A DNA stretch of 64,000 bases, from positions 27,070 to 91,069 of the forward strand of contig CAMBPB010000003.1 of NCBI GenBank assembly GCA_945869465.1, in the 5' to 3' direction. Numbering within the stretch: the stretch's first letter is position 1; the number at the start of each line of letters is the position of its first letter. The DNA is from Prosthecobacter debontii (GTDB lineage Bacteria > Verrucomicrobiota > Verrucomicrobiia > Verrucomicrobiales > Akkermansiaceae). The notes under the pieces were generated by a model that saw only the letters and a program-made list of their open reading frames with translations, was not told the DNA's origin and made no database searches. Positions 51,846-61,044 of this stretch are shown here, one piece after another. Both the position numbers and the translations under genes were made by a program.

Positions 51846-54179
51846 ATGCCCACATCCTCCGGTTCCCGTTCGATTGTCACGTTGATGCTGTGTGGCCTGA
51901 GTCTTCTCGGGGCTTTCCTGTTGTTTCAAGTGCAGCCGGTGATGAGCAAGTTCATTCTGCCATGGTTCGGCGGCAGTCCTGGGGTATGGACAACGTGCAT
52001 GCTGTTTTTCCAAGTGGTGCTGTTTCTGGGATATGCCTATGCCCATGGGGTCACGCTGCTGCCGAGGAAATGGCAGGGAGTGGTCCATGGCGTGCTGGTG
52101 TTGGGCGCGCTCGCTTGTTTGCCGGTTTCCCCCAGCGATGCCTGGAAGCCGCAGGGAGGAGAGGAACCCACCGGGCGAATCCTGCTGCTGCTTGCGGCTA
52201 CCGTGGGCCTGCCGTATTTCGTGCTGTCGAGCACCAGCCCGCTGGTTCAGGTGTGGTTCACCCGCGCGGTTCCAGGCGGCCGACCCTGGCGGTTGTATGC
52301 GTTGTCTAACACCGGTTCGCTTGCGGCACTGCTGAGTTATCCGTTCTTTTTCGAACCGCGCTGGGATGTGGCGGGGCAGGTTGGCATGTGGTCGGTTGCG
52401 TTCGGGGCGTTCGCGCTGCTCTCGGTGTATGGTGTCTGGCAGGATCGCAGGGCATGCGCGCTTGCGGACAAAAGCGGAAATCCGGAACCGCCCGCGGCAG
52501 AGGCCGCGCCGTTCTGGTGGCATCGCGTGTTATGGGTGGCGCTGCCCGCGCTCGCTTCCATCATGCTGCTGGCCACCACCAATCACGTGTGCCAGGACGT
52601 GGCGGTGGTTCCCTTCATGTGGGTCGCGCCGCTGAGTCTCTATCTGATCACGTTCATCATCTGTTTCGAGCATGAGCGCTGGTATGTTCCAGCCCTGTGG
52701 GCCGCGCCCGCGATGTTGCTGTTGTTCCTGGCGCTGGGCTGGAAGGATCTCTCGTCCCATTGGAACCGGAATTTCGTGCAGGAGGCGGCGGCCTATTTCG
52801 CGGCCATGTTCACGGCATGCATGGTGTGTCACGGGGAGTTGACGCGGCTGAAACCTTCCCACGGCAGGCTCACGGAGTTCTATCTGATGATGTCCGCCGG
52901 TGGCGCGCTGGGCGGCCTGACGGTGAGCCTGATCGCACCGCGCGTGTTCGACACCTATCTGGAATGGCCGCTGGGCTTGATTGGGTGTTTCCTGATGGCC
53001 GGGGTGGTGGTGGCGCGTGAGATCGGGCGGGGTGGACGGCGCTGGGTTCAAGTCACGGTAGCGGCGATCCTGCTAATGGTCGTCGCGCTGATCGCCACGG
53101 GCTTTTTCAAGCCGGCGTCCGAGGTCGAGGAGGAGGGTTTGGTGAGTGCCGGCGCACGCATGGATTATCTGGTCAAGGCATGGTCGGCGTCGGTGAAGGA
53201 AATCCACACCTCGTTCAGCCGCTGGCAGGTTGGCTTTCAAATCGGGCTGCTGGTGGCGGCTGTCGCGGCCGTGATGGTGACCTGGATGCGGCGCACGAGC
53301 GTGTTGCAGGCGGTCGTCACCTCGTCGCTGGTGGTGGCGACATGGATCACGCTGTTCTTCATGCAGGACTGGGGCTTTACGCTGGAGCCACGCATCGAAC
53401 GCCTTCGCAACTTCTATGGAGTGATATCCGTGTCCGAGGGCTTTGATCCCGGGTTGGAGGTGGACTATCGCACCCTGAGCCATGGCAGAATCACCCACGG
53501 CATCCAGAACGTGGGCGCCTATCGCGAGATCCCGATCACCTACTATGGCAAGGACACCGGGATTGGCATCGCTCTGAAAACGCTCAAGCACAAGCCGGAC
53601 GCGCGGGTGGGCGTGGTCGGCATGGGAACCGGCACGGTGGCTTGTTACGGGATGCCGGGGCATGTCTTCCGTTTCTATGACATCAATCCGGATATCGTGC
53701 GCCTGGCGAAAAAACACTTCACCTATCTCGCAGACATGGAGAAGCGCGGAGCGAAGCTGGAGGTGGTGATCGCCGACGCGCGGCTGGCGCTGGAACGCGA
53801 GGAATCCCAGCAGTTCGATGTCATCCTGCTGGACGCCTTCAGCGGCGACTCGGTGCCGGTACACCTGCTCACCAAGGAAGCCTTCGCCATCTACAAGCGC
53901 CACCTCAAGCCGGACGGTATCATCGCCGTGCATGTCACGAACAACTACCTCCTCCTCGCTCCCGTCATCGATCGGGTGGCCGCCGCGCTGAACATAAAGA
54001 CCACGCGCGTGGAGACCGACCCCGATGGTGACGACTATTCCACCGACTACGTGCTGGTCACGAACAACGCCAGATTCCTCGCCGCGAATCCCCGCGATCC
54101 TGACGATGTGGTGAATCTGGAGGGTCCCGTGTGGACCGACAAGAACCACAACCTGTTTGAGATACTGGACCGCGATTAG
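51846..54179 (+). CDS. Membrane-bound spermidine-synthase-like protein, paralog of 49258-51324
   Basis: A 777-residue paralog of the gene at 49258. The same N-terminal TM block (LLGAFLLFQVQPVMSKFILPWFGGSPGVWTT) is followed by more TM segments and an extra region of about 90 residues (ETGFFKPASEVEEE-like start, about 415-510) absent from the other copy. The C-terminal methyltransferase-like fold has VGVVGMGTGTVACYGMPG and LLDAFSGDSVPVHLL. The start is set by alignment with the paralog; leader is ccttcctttcATG. Its 3' end abuts the molybdopterin oxidoreductase gene. Confidence 0.88.
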   Translation: MPTSSGSRSIVTLMLCGLSLLGAFLLFQVQPVMSKFILPWFGGSPGVWTTCMLFFQVVLFLGYAYAHGVTLLPRKWQGVVHGVLVLGALACLPVSPSDAWKPQGGEEPTGRILLLLAATVGLPYFVLSSTSPLVQVWFTRAVPGGRPWRLYALSNTGSLAALLSYPFFFEPRWDVAGQVGMWSVAFGAFALLSVYGVWQDRRACALADKSGNPEPPAAEAAPFWWHRVLWVALPALASIMLLATTNHVCQDVAVVPFMWVAPLSLYLITFIICFEHERWYVPALWAAPAMLLLFLALGWKDLSSHWNRNFVQEAAAYFAAMFTACMVCHGELTRLKPSHGRLTEFYLMMSAGGALGGLTVSLIAPRVFDTYLEWPLGLIGCFLMAGVVVAREIGRGGRRWVQVTVAAILLMVVALIATGFFKPASEVEEEGLVSAGARMDYLVKAWSASVKEIHTSFSRWQVGFQIGLLVAAVAAVMVTWMRRTSVLQAVVTSSLVVATWITLFFMQDWGFTLEPRIERLRNFYGVISVSEGFDPGLEVDYRTLSHGRITHGIQNVGAYREIPITYYGKDTGIGIALKTLKHKPDARVGVVGMGTGTVACYGMPGHVFRFYDINPDIVRLAKKHFTYLADMEKRGAKLEVVIADARLALEREESQQFDVILLDAFSGDSVPVHLLTKEAFAIYKRHLKPDGIIAVHVTNNYLLLAPVIDRVAAALNIKTTRVETDPDGDDYSTDYVLVTNNARFLAANPRDPDDVVNLEGPVWTDKNHNLFEILDRD

Positions 54180-54185
54180 TTCCGG

Positions 54186-56495
54186 TTAGGCAGGAACGAT
54201 GGTGACCATCACCGCCTTGGAGGTGGGGGTGTTGCTTTGTTCGGCAACGCTGTCGATGGGGACCAGGACATTGGTTTCGGGAAAATAGGCGGCGGCACAT
54301 CCTGCCGGCACGTCGTAGGGGATCGCGAGAAACTGGTTGGCATGGCGGGTTTCGCCATGCCAGTGACTGGTGATGTTCACCGGGGCGAGGGGACGGATGC
54401 CACGTTGTTTCATGTCCTCCGGATTGAGGAACACGATGCGGCGCTCGTTGCCAATTCCCCGATAGCGGTCATCGAGTCCGTAGATTGTGGTGTTGAATTG
54501 ATCGTGGCTGCGCAGGGTTTGCAGGATCAATTGGCCCGCCGCGGGCTCGGCGATCGAGAGGGGATTCGGGGTGAAACAAGCTTTGCCGTTCGGGGTTTCG
54601 AAGCGGCGTTGTCCGGCGGCATTCGGCAGGCGGAACCCTCCTGGAGTTCGAACGCGCTGGTTGAAGCTCTCGAATCCAGGGATGACAGCCTCGATCTTGT
54701 CACGGATGAGATCGTAGTTAGATGACATTTCAAGCCACGGCGCCGTGCTGCGGGTTGAGAGAGTGGCCGCGGCGATGCCCGCGACGATGGCGGTTTCACT
54801 CAGCAGATCGTCACTGGCGGGACGCAGCGCCCCGCGACTCATGTGGACGACGCTCATGGAATCTTCCACGGTGACGAATTGTTCGACACCGTTCCGCAGA
54901 TCAACCTCGGAACGGCCAAGACAAGGCAGAATCAAGGCGCGCCTGCCGGTGACGAGATGGCTGCGATTGAGTTTGGTGGAAACGTGCGCGGTGAGAACGC
55001 AACGGCGCAATGCGGCGGCAGTGAATTCCGTATCGGGCGTGGCGGAGAGGAAATTTCCGCCGAGGCCGATAAAGACGCGACCCTTGCCATCATGCATCGC
55101 CTTGATGGACATGACCGTGTCGTAACCCTGGTGGCGCGGCGCGGTGAAACCGAAAACGCTCTCCAGTTTGTCCAAAAAGCTGTCGGGCATGCGTTCAAAG
55201 ATCCCCATGGTGCGGTCGCCTTGCACGTTGCTGTGACCGCGCACCGGACAGAGTCCGGCGCCTTCGCGGCCGATGGCACCTAGCAGAAGATGCACGTGGG
55301 CCACTTCCTGAATGGTCGCCACCGCATTGCGATGCTGGGTTAGGCCCATCGCCCAGCATGAAATGACCCGTTTTGCGCCGCCGGCCGCCTGTTGCGCAGC
55401 CTGTTGAATTGCGGCCCTGGTGATGCCGCTGAGAGTTTCGATCCGGGTCCACGGGGTCTCACGCACAAGAGTTAGATAGGCCGCCGCGTCATGGGTGTGG
55501 TCGTGCAGAAATGCGCCATCGAAGACGGTGCCGGGACGCTCATTCTGCATTTCCAGCAGGGCTTTCGCGATGCCCCGGAAGAGCGCCATGTCGCCATTGA
55601 TCCGCACTTGAAGGTATTGGCTGCTCAGGCGGGTTGCCAGACCGAGCATGCCGCCGGCTTCCTGCGGATGTTTGAAGGCGAGCAGTCCCGCTTCCTTGAG
55701 TGGATTGACGGCAATCACGCTTGCTCCGTTTCGCACCGCGCCTTGCAACGCGCTCAACATCCGGGGATGGTTGGTGCCGGGGTTTTGGCCAATCACAAAG
55801 ATGGTTTCCGCCGCATCGAAGTCCTTGAGGGTGACCGTGCCTTTGCCGACGCCGACGCTGGCCTTGAGGGCGCAGCCGCTCGACTCATGACACATGTTCG
55901 AACAATCCGGCAGGTTGTTGGTTCCAAACTGGCGCACGAACAATTGATAGAGAAATGCAGCCTCGTTGCTGGCGCGGCCGCTGGTGTAAAAGATCCCTTC
56001 GTCGGGGGTGGCGCATTGATTCAGTTCATCGGCGATGATGCAAAAGGCATCGTCCCACGAAACCGGGCGATAGTGTGTGGCGCCGTGTTCCAGAAGCATC
56101 GGCTCCACCAGGCGGCCCTGTTGTTCCAGCCAGTAGTCGTCATGCGCCGCCAATTCGGTGATCGGGTGTTTCGCGAAAAAATCACGATCCGCCCGGCGCA
56201 ACGTGGCCTCAGAGGCAAGGGCCTTGGCTCCGTTCTCGCAGAACTCGGCTACCCCGCGATGATCCTCGGGGTCGGGCCAGGCGCAGGACGGGCAGTCGAA
56301 GCCATTTTTCTGATTGAGCTTGAGCATGCCCTTCGTCCCTCGCACCACCCCGGCCTGGCGGAAAACATGGTTCAAGGAGGACACAACCGCAGGGAGGCCA
56401 CCGGCGGATTTCGCGGGCGCTCCCATGCGAATGCCGGTGTGTTCCCCAGGGTTCTGCGCCGAGGGTGGAATGGAGTTAGGGGATGAAGCGGACAT
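54186..56495 (-). CDS. Molybdopterin oxidoreductase, FdhF/YdeP family
   Basis: A 769-residue formate-dehydrogenase-alpha-like enzyme. An N-terminal NGFDCPSCAWPD gives Cys-x2-Cys and nothing more of the usual 4Fe-4S set, as in YdeP. Mo-pterin binding: GIFYTSGRASNEAAFLYQLF, SNMCHESSG, FVIGQNPGTNHPRM, and GREGAGLCPVRGHSNVQGDRTMG. The C-terminal dinucleotide-binding domain is recognisable (FLNPEDMKQRGI). YdeP-type proteins have been linked to acid resistance in E. coli; the substrate is unknown. No electron-transfer subunit adjoins. Start at 56495 is preferred over 56519. Confidence 0.9.
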   Translation of the reverse strand: MSASSPNSIPPSAQNPGEHTGIRMGAPAKSAGGLPAVVSSLNHVFRQAGVVRGTKGMLKLNQKNGFDCPSCAWPDPEDHRGVAEFCENGAKALASEATLRRADRDFFAKHPITELAAHDDYWLEQQGRLVEPMLLEHGATHYRPVSWDDAFCIIADELNQCATPDEGIFYTSGRASNEAAFLYQLFVRQFGTNNLPDCSNMCHESSGCALKASVGVGKGTVTLKDFDAAETIFVIGQNPGTNHPRMLSALQGAVRNGASVIAVNPLKEAGLLAFKHPQEAGGMLGLATRLSSQYLQVRINGDMALFRGIAKALLEMQNERPGTVFDGAFLHDHTHDAAAYLTLVRETPWTRIETLSGITRAAIQQAAQQAAGGAKRVISCWAMGLTQHRNAVATIQEVAHVHLLLGAIGREGAGLCPVRGHSNVQGDRTMGIFERMPDSFLDKLESVFGFTAPRHQGYDTVMSIKAMHDGKGRVFIGLGGNFLSATPDTEFTAAALRRCVLTAHVSTKLNRSHLVTGRRALILPCLGRSEVDLRNGVEQFVTVEDSMSVVHMSRGALRPASDDLLSETAIVAGIAAATLSTRSTAPWLEMSSNYDLIRDKIEAVIPGFESFNQRVRTPGGFRLPNAAGQRRFETPNGKACFTPNPLSIAEPAAGQLILQTLRSHDQFNTTIYGLDDRYRGIGNERRIVFLNPEDMKQRGIRPLAPVNITSHWHGETRHANQFLAIPYDVPAGCAAAYFPETNVLVPIDSVAEQSNTPTSKAVMVTIVPA

Positions 56496-56597
56496 GACAA
56501 TCGAATCGGCTGAAACCAACCATGCACGGGCTGTTGGTTATCCATCGCAGTGCTCTTGGAGCAAGGATATTCGCTTGACCCCGGTAGCGACCCAACT

Positions 56598-56614
56598 CAG
56601 GGTTTCCAACCCTG
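56598..56614. repeat. Perfect hairpin, TCC-loop type
   Basis: cagggtt-tcc-aaccctg forms a perfect 7-bp stem with a TCC loop, 51 bp upstream of the Gfo/Idh/MocA start. A degenerate relative lies at about 7760-7777. It could be a leader hairpin or a member of a dispersed small repeat. Confidence 0.5.
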
Positions 56615-56664
56615 CCAAGGTGGATGGCGATAGCCTCAACCGCCTTGCAAACACACCAAACACC

Positions 56665-57999
56665 ATGAACGCACCAAGCACCGACCGCCGCAGCATTCTG
56701 AAACTCCTGGCCGCCTCGACGGCCGCCCCCCTCATCCTACCGAGCCGCATGTTCGGGCTGGATGCTCCCTCGAACAAAATCACCATCGGCTGTATTGGCG
56801 TCGGTTGGCAGGGCGGGGGAAACCTCGACTCGTTCCTCGGCCAGGATGACTGCCGCGTGGTGGCCATCTGCGATGTGGACGAGAACCATCTCAAGGAAGC
56901 CGTCAACAAGGTCAACGGGCGTTACAACAACCAGGACTGCAAAGGCTACAAGGATTTCCGCGAACTGCTCGCCCGCAAGGATATCGATGCCGTCTGTATT
57001 TCCACTCCCGACCATTGGCACTCGATTCCGGCGATCGCTGCCGCCAATGCGGGCAAGGATATTTTCTGCGAGAAACCGCTCTCCCACACCTTGGGTGAAG
57101 GCATCGCAATGGTGGAGGCCGTTGCCAGGAACAAGCGGATCTGGCAGACCGGATCATGGCAACGCAGCCAGGCCTCCTTCCGCTGGGCCGTGCAGTTGGT
57201 CCAGAACGGATACCTCGGCAAGGTCACCCGTGTGGAGGTGGGCCTTCCCGCCGGCCATGCGGATTTCGGCGGTACGGGCAACGCCAAGCCTAACGGACCG
57301 GCGCCCGCCAACGTGGACTACGAGTTTTGGACCGGACCGGCCCAGATGATGCCCTTCAACCCCTGTCGGTTTCACAAGAACTGGCGCTGGAACTACAACA
57401 CCGGCGGCGGGCAACTGATGGACTGGATCGGCCATCATTGCGATATCGCGCACTGGGGCCTTGCAAATCCGAAATTCGGTTGCGGCCCTGATGATGCGGT
57501 CGGTCCCCTCGATGTTTCCGCCACCGCCGAGTTTCCGGCCAAGGACGCCGTTTGGAACACCGCCACCAAATACCGCATCGAATGCAGGTATCCTAACGAA
57601 ATTGACGTCGTCATCGCCGGTGGTTACGGGGAAATCCAGGGCGGAGCCAAATGGATCGGTCCTAACGGCTGGATCAGCGTGGACCGCGGCCGCCTCGAAG
57701 CGTCGAACAAGGAATGGATCCGGGAGATCCAGGACCGTGAAAAGAAGGGCGACCTTGAAATCGCCCTCTACAAGAGCCCGGGCCACCACAAGGAATTCCT
57801 GGACTCGATCAAATCTCGCAAGCGCACGCAGACTCCGGTCGAAATCGCCCATCGCTCGCAGTCTCCCGGCCATCTCGGTTACATCGCCGCCGTCGTCGGC
57901 CGCAAACTGAAGTGGGACGCCGTCAAACAGGAGATCGTCGGCGATGCCGAAGCCACCAAGATGCTCACCAAGAAAATGCGCGAGCCCTGGAAAATCTAA
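56665..57999 (+). CDS. Tat-exported Gfo/Idh/MocA-family oxidoreductase
   Basis: A 444-residue protein. The N-terminus TDRRSILKLLAASTAAPLIL is a twin-arginine signal. The Rossmann fold has GCIGVGWQGGGNLDSF, the catalytic-type Lys is in IFCEKPLSHT, and the C-terminal dehydrogenase fold contains NTGGGQLMDWIGHHCDIAHWG. Exported members of this family in PVC bacteria usually handle sugars or inositols, some with tightly bound NAD(P). Start at 56665 gives the Tat signal; the leader acacaccaaacaccATG contains no G. Confidence 0.92.
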   Translation: MNAPSTDRRSILKLLAASTAAPLILPSRMFGLDAPSNKITIGCIGVGWQGGGNLDSFLGQDDCRVVAICDVDENHLKEAVNKVNGRYNNQDCKGYKDFRELLARKDIDAVCISTPDHWHSIPAIAAANAGKDIFCEKPLSHTLGEGIAMVEAVARNKRIWQTGSWQRSQASFRWAVQLVQNGYLGKVTRVEVGLPAGHADFGGTGNAKPNGPAPANVDYEFWTGPAQMMPFNPCRFHKNWRWNYNTGGGQLMDWIGHHCDIAHWGLANPKFGCGPDDAVGPLDVSATAEFPAKDAVWNTATKYRIECRYPNEIDVVIAGGYGEIQGGAKWIGPNGWISVDRGRLEASNKEWIREIQDREKKGDLEIALYKSPGHHKEFLDSIKSRKRTQTPVEIAHRSQSPGHLGYIAAVVGRKLKWDAVKQEIVGDAEATKMLTKKMREPWKI

Positions 58000-58017
58000 C
58001 GTCATCATCATCATCAT

Positions 58018-58047
58018 CGCCGCCGGCCCGCTCCCGGGCCGGCGGCG
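58018..58047 (+). terminator. Strong GC hairpin after the Gfo/Idh/MocA gene
   Basis: cgccgccggcccg (58018-58030) and cgggccggcggcg (58035-58047) form a perfect 13-bp stem with a 4-nt loop, 18 bp after the stop. No T-run follows, so termination may need Rho or the hairpin may protect the mRNA 3' end. A short ATC run lies just before it. Confidence 0.55.
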
Positions 58048-58080
58048 AGCTTCGGCTGGGTCGGAGCGCGGCCCTTCAAA

Positions 58081-59295
58081 ATGATTCCTGACAGATCCAT
58101 ACTCATGCGACTTGCTCCATCCCTCCGTCATTCCGCTTCCTGCCTGATCACCGTGTTGGGGATCACCATCTCTCCGCTGGGCGCGGCGGATGCGGTATTC
58201 GAAGTCAAACCCGTCTCCGCGGAACTCGCCGCCGAATACAAGCTGGAGGCCTCGTTTTACAAGAAATGCACGCGAGTTCAGGAAATTCTCATCGTGACTT
58301 CGGAGAAGGTGCCGGACATCGCCCACCTGGAGGCGGCCTATCTGTTTGATCGGATCATGAACGACATCAAACCGCGGATCGCGCAGGGCATTCGCGACAA
58401 GAAGGTGCTGTGCGTGCTCGTCGGACATGCCGAGATGGTTTCCAACCTGCCGCAGTTTCCATCCGACAAGACCGGCAAGGAGCTCGATTATTACAATTGG
58501 CGCAACCGTGGTTTTCTCACGACCAAGGAGGGCCGGCCCACCTTCCTGTTTTCCGAAGAGGACGTGATGGAATATGAAGGAGGCATGCAGATTGAAAGCA
58601 TCCTGATCCACGAGTTCGGCCACGTCATCGACGGCGCGGGTTTCGACAAGGAATTGCACGAGCGCCTCGACCAGGCATTCAAGAACTCGAGGAAAAAAGC
58701 GATCTACAACGATGGTTATGCCGCCCAGAAGTTCCGCCGGGTGTCAAGCGCGACGCCCGTTAGCCTGCTGGACGCGCTGGCGAAATCCTTCCCCGCGGAG
58801 TCGCGTGATTTTCTGGGCAAGTGCCTCGATGGCGGTGACATCCTGGTGAATGGCAAGCCAACTGAATCCAGTATCAAGGTCACCAAGGATGACAAGGTGC
58901 TGATCGTTTTCGGCGGTCCGAAACAATGTTATGCCGGGCTCAATCGCGCGGAGTACTGGGCCGAGGGAGTGCAGGATTGGTATGACACCAACCGCACCAT
59001 GGATCACGATCACAACCACATCCACACCCGTGATCAACTGAAGTCCTACGACCCCGAATTGGCCAAGCTCTGTGAGGATGTTCTGGGCACCTCCTCCTGG
59101 CGGTTCGTCTCGCCCCGCACCCGCGCCGGCACCGGGCATCTCCGCGGATACCAACCGGACACCGCGCCCAAGGTGGTGAAGCTCGATCACATCGACCAGG
59201 CGGCTCAGGATTACTACGACACCTATTGGAAGGACTACTGGAAGCGGCTGCATGATAAACATGCGGAGCTGCTAGGCCCCAAGGAGCAAAAGTGA
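58081..59295 (+). CDS. Exported zincin-type metallopeptidase-like protein
   Basis: A 404-residue protein with a signal peptide in the first 35 residues (SASCLITVLGITISPLGAADA). The zinc motif ILIHEFGHVIDGAGF has HEFGH at residues 177-181. Further on, AEYWAEGVQDWYDTN looks like the Glu-containing third-ligand helix of gluzincins, near a His-rich stretch (MDHDHNHIHTRDQ). The shape resembles anthrax-lethal-factor-like or M90-type peptidases in PVC bacteria, but I cannot name the family with confidence. An alternative start is at 58105. Confidence 0.7.
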   Translation: MIPDRSILMRLAPSLRHSASCLITVLGITISPLGAADAVFEVKPVSAELAAEYKLEASFYKKCTRVQEILIVTSEKVPDIAHLEAAYLFDRIMNDIKPRIAQGIRDKKVLCVLVGHAEMVSNLPQFPSDKTGKELDYYNWRNRGFLTTKEGRPTFLFSEEDVMEYEGGMQIESILIHEFGHVIDGAGFDKELHERLDQAFKNSRKKAIYNDGYAAQKFRRVSSATPVSLLDALAKSFPAESRDFLGKCLDGGDILVNGKPTESSIKVTKDDKVLIVFGGPKQCYAGLNRAEYWAEGVQDWYDTNRTMDHDHNHIHTRDQLKSYDPELAKLCEDVLGTSSWRFVSPRTRAGTGHLRGYQPDTAPKVVKLDHIDQAAQDYYDTYWKDYWKRLHDKHAELLGPKEQK

Positions 59296-59309
59296 GCTGG
59301 TTCCGCCGG

Positions 59310-59690
59310 ATTTCCAGCGATACTTCCTTCCCGGCGGGGAAGGTGAGCTGGCGTTGATTGGCTTGTTTGGACGGGGTGATCCTGGCGTCGCCGCGGGTGA
59401 CAGTTAGACCCGGGATGTCGGAGGGTGTTTCCAAGACAATCTGCGGTGCCTTGGCTGGAGTCAGGGTGACCAGGATCCGCTCCTTATCCCACTTCAGACT
59501 GTGGATTTTGATCGCGCCACGGCACAACACGCCTTCGATCGCGCCCGTCGGCCAGGCTTCCGGCAGGGCGGGAAGGAGATGGAGTTTTCAGGGATCGGAG
59601 CCGACGAGCATCTTGATGATCACGGCGGGCGCTCGTCCATTGCCAAGATTCAGCAACAGGCTTAGGAAAATCCGCGCCAATGGCTGCGGA
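59310..59690 (-). pseudogene. C-terminal remnant of a GH95-type glycoside hydrolase
   Basis: One minus frame contains LHLLPALPEAWPTG followed by IEGVLCRGAIKIHSLKWD, the C-terminal signature of family GH95 alpha-L-fucosidases/galactosidases (LLPALPxAWPxGxVxGLRARGGF). A TGA at 59589-59591 interrupts the frame just before this block, and the upstream part (LLLNLGNGRAPAVII) is decayed. It occupies part of the 678-bp gap before the DUF3500 gene; 59700-59973 holds nothing I recognise. Confidence 0.65.
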
Positions 59691-59973
59691 AAGGTCCGGC
59701 GGGGCAGGGGATCATGCGGTTCATAGATTATCCGGCGTCATCCTAGCCAAGGTCAGGGTGTCAATAATGCATTTCAACTATCAAACCTACCGTGGGACCG
59801 CAGGGACCATGAGGGGACAAGGGGAAGCGCTTCGCAATCACTCATTGGCGCCTCATGGGCAGCGGCGGTGGGGAGTCCGCCGCTCCCTGAAAGGCTGGCG
59901 GCCGGTGGTCGCCGCCACGGAGATATCCGGCGATAAATATTGGCGGCTTTGGATTCCCCCGTAGGGTGATTTC

Positions 59974-60981
59974 ATGAATCCACTGATCCCATGCTCCGAT
60001 TGTCTGGAAGGCAAGCCTTCCCGCCGCCTGTTTCTCAAGTCCGCCGCAGCGACCGGCATGGCGTTTGCCGGACTTCCGCTGATCGGTCTGGGCGGTGAGG
60101 AAGCGGCGAAGGGCTCCGAGTCCGAATCGCTGGTCACCCAGCTCTACAATTCGCTGAACGAGGTGCAAAAAAACAAGGTGTGTTTCCCCTTTGACCATGA
60201 GCTGCGCTCGAAGGTGGATAACAACTGGATGATCGTCGAACACACGGTATCGAGCGTTTTCACGCCGGATCAGCAGGATTTGATCAAGCAGATATTCAAC
60301 GGCCTGCATCGCGGCGAGTTTGTCGAAAAAGTGATGGGGCAGGTGGTGCATGACAGCGATGGCGATACTTTCGAAGAGTCATGCGCGGTGGCGTTGTTCG
60401 GCGAACCGGGAACGGGGAAATTCGAGTTCGTTCTAACGGGCCGGCATTGCACCCGCCGCTGCGATGGCGACAGTGTGGAAGGCGCGGCTTTCGGCGGGCC
60501 GATCTTCTATGGCCATGCGGCGGGCGGCTTTAATGTAAAACCCGACCACAAGGGGAACGTCTATTGGTATCAGGCGCTGCGGGCGAACGCTGTGTTCGAG
60601 GCGCTCGACGGAAAACAACGGGAAGCCGCCCTGCTCGCGGAGGGCCGCCCCGAGCAGCACACCGATACGGTGAAACTCACCGGGAAAAAGGAGGGGCTGC
60701 CGGGCCTGGCGTATGGCGACCTAGCGAAGGACCAGCAGGGGCTGGTCGATCAGGTCCTGGCGGATCTGTTGGCTCCCTTCCGCCAGCAGGACTCGGATGA
60801 GGCGATGAAACTGATCAAAGGCTCCGGCATGGACGCGCTGCATCTGGCGTTCTTCAAGAAGGGCGATGTCGGCAACGACAAGGTCTGGGATGTCTGGCAG
60901 ATCGAGGGACCTAACATGGTCTGGTATTTCCGCGGCGCGCCGCACGTTCACTGCTGGGTGAATGTGAGAAAGGGGGCGTAG
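59974..60981 (+). CDS. Tat-exported DUF3500 protein
   Basis: A 335-residue protein. The N-terminus has a twin-arginine signal (KPSRRLFLKSAAATGMAFAG). The C-terminal IEGPNMVWYFRGAPHVHCWVNV is the DUF3500 signature, and FVLTGRHCTRRCDGDSVEGAAFGGPIFYGH holds conserved His and Cys residues. No reaction is known for the family. Its stop codon is followed 1 bp later by three GAGGACA heptads. Confidence 0.88.
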   Translation: MNPLIPCSDCLEGKPSRRLFLKSAAATGMAFAGLPLIGLGGEEAAKGSESESLVTQLYNSLNEVQKNKVCFPFDHELRSKVDNNWMIVEHTVSSVFTPDQQDLIKQIFNGLHRGEFVEKVMGQVVHDSDGDTFEESCAVALFGEPGTGKFEFVLTGRHCTRRCDGDSVEGAAFGGPIFYGHAAGGFNVKPDHKGNVYWYQALRANAVFEALDGKQREAALLAEGRPEQHTDTVKLTGKKEGLPGLAYGDLAKDQQGLVDQVLADLLAPFRQQDSDEAMKLIKGSGMDALHLAFFKKGDVGNDKVWDVWQIEGPNMVWYFRGAPHVHCWVNVRKGA

Positions 60982-60982
60982 A

Positions 60983-61010
60983 GAGGACAGAGGACAGAGG
61001 ACAGGGAGGT
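60983..61010 (+). repeat. Single 7-bp tandem array after the DUF3500 gene (site D)
   Basis: Three exact copies of gaggaca (60983-61003) and a fourth imperfect one (gggaggt). The array begins 1 bp after the stop codon and is purine-rich in the sense direction, as at sites A-C. No complementary arm is visible before the next gene, which is on the other strand. Confidence 0.75.
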
Positions 61011-61044
61011 GGCGCGGCCTCGCTGAGGGCGGAGACCCGCTGGC

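Noticed and set aside
58001..58018. ATC trinucleotide run as a regulatory repeat
   Set aside because: Five or six short units beside a hairpin are within chance slippage and have no partner elsewhere.
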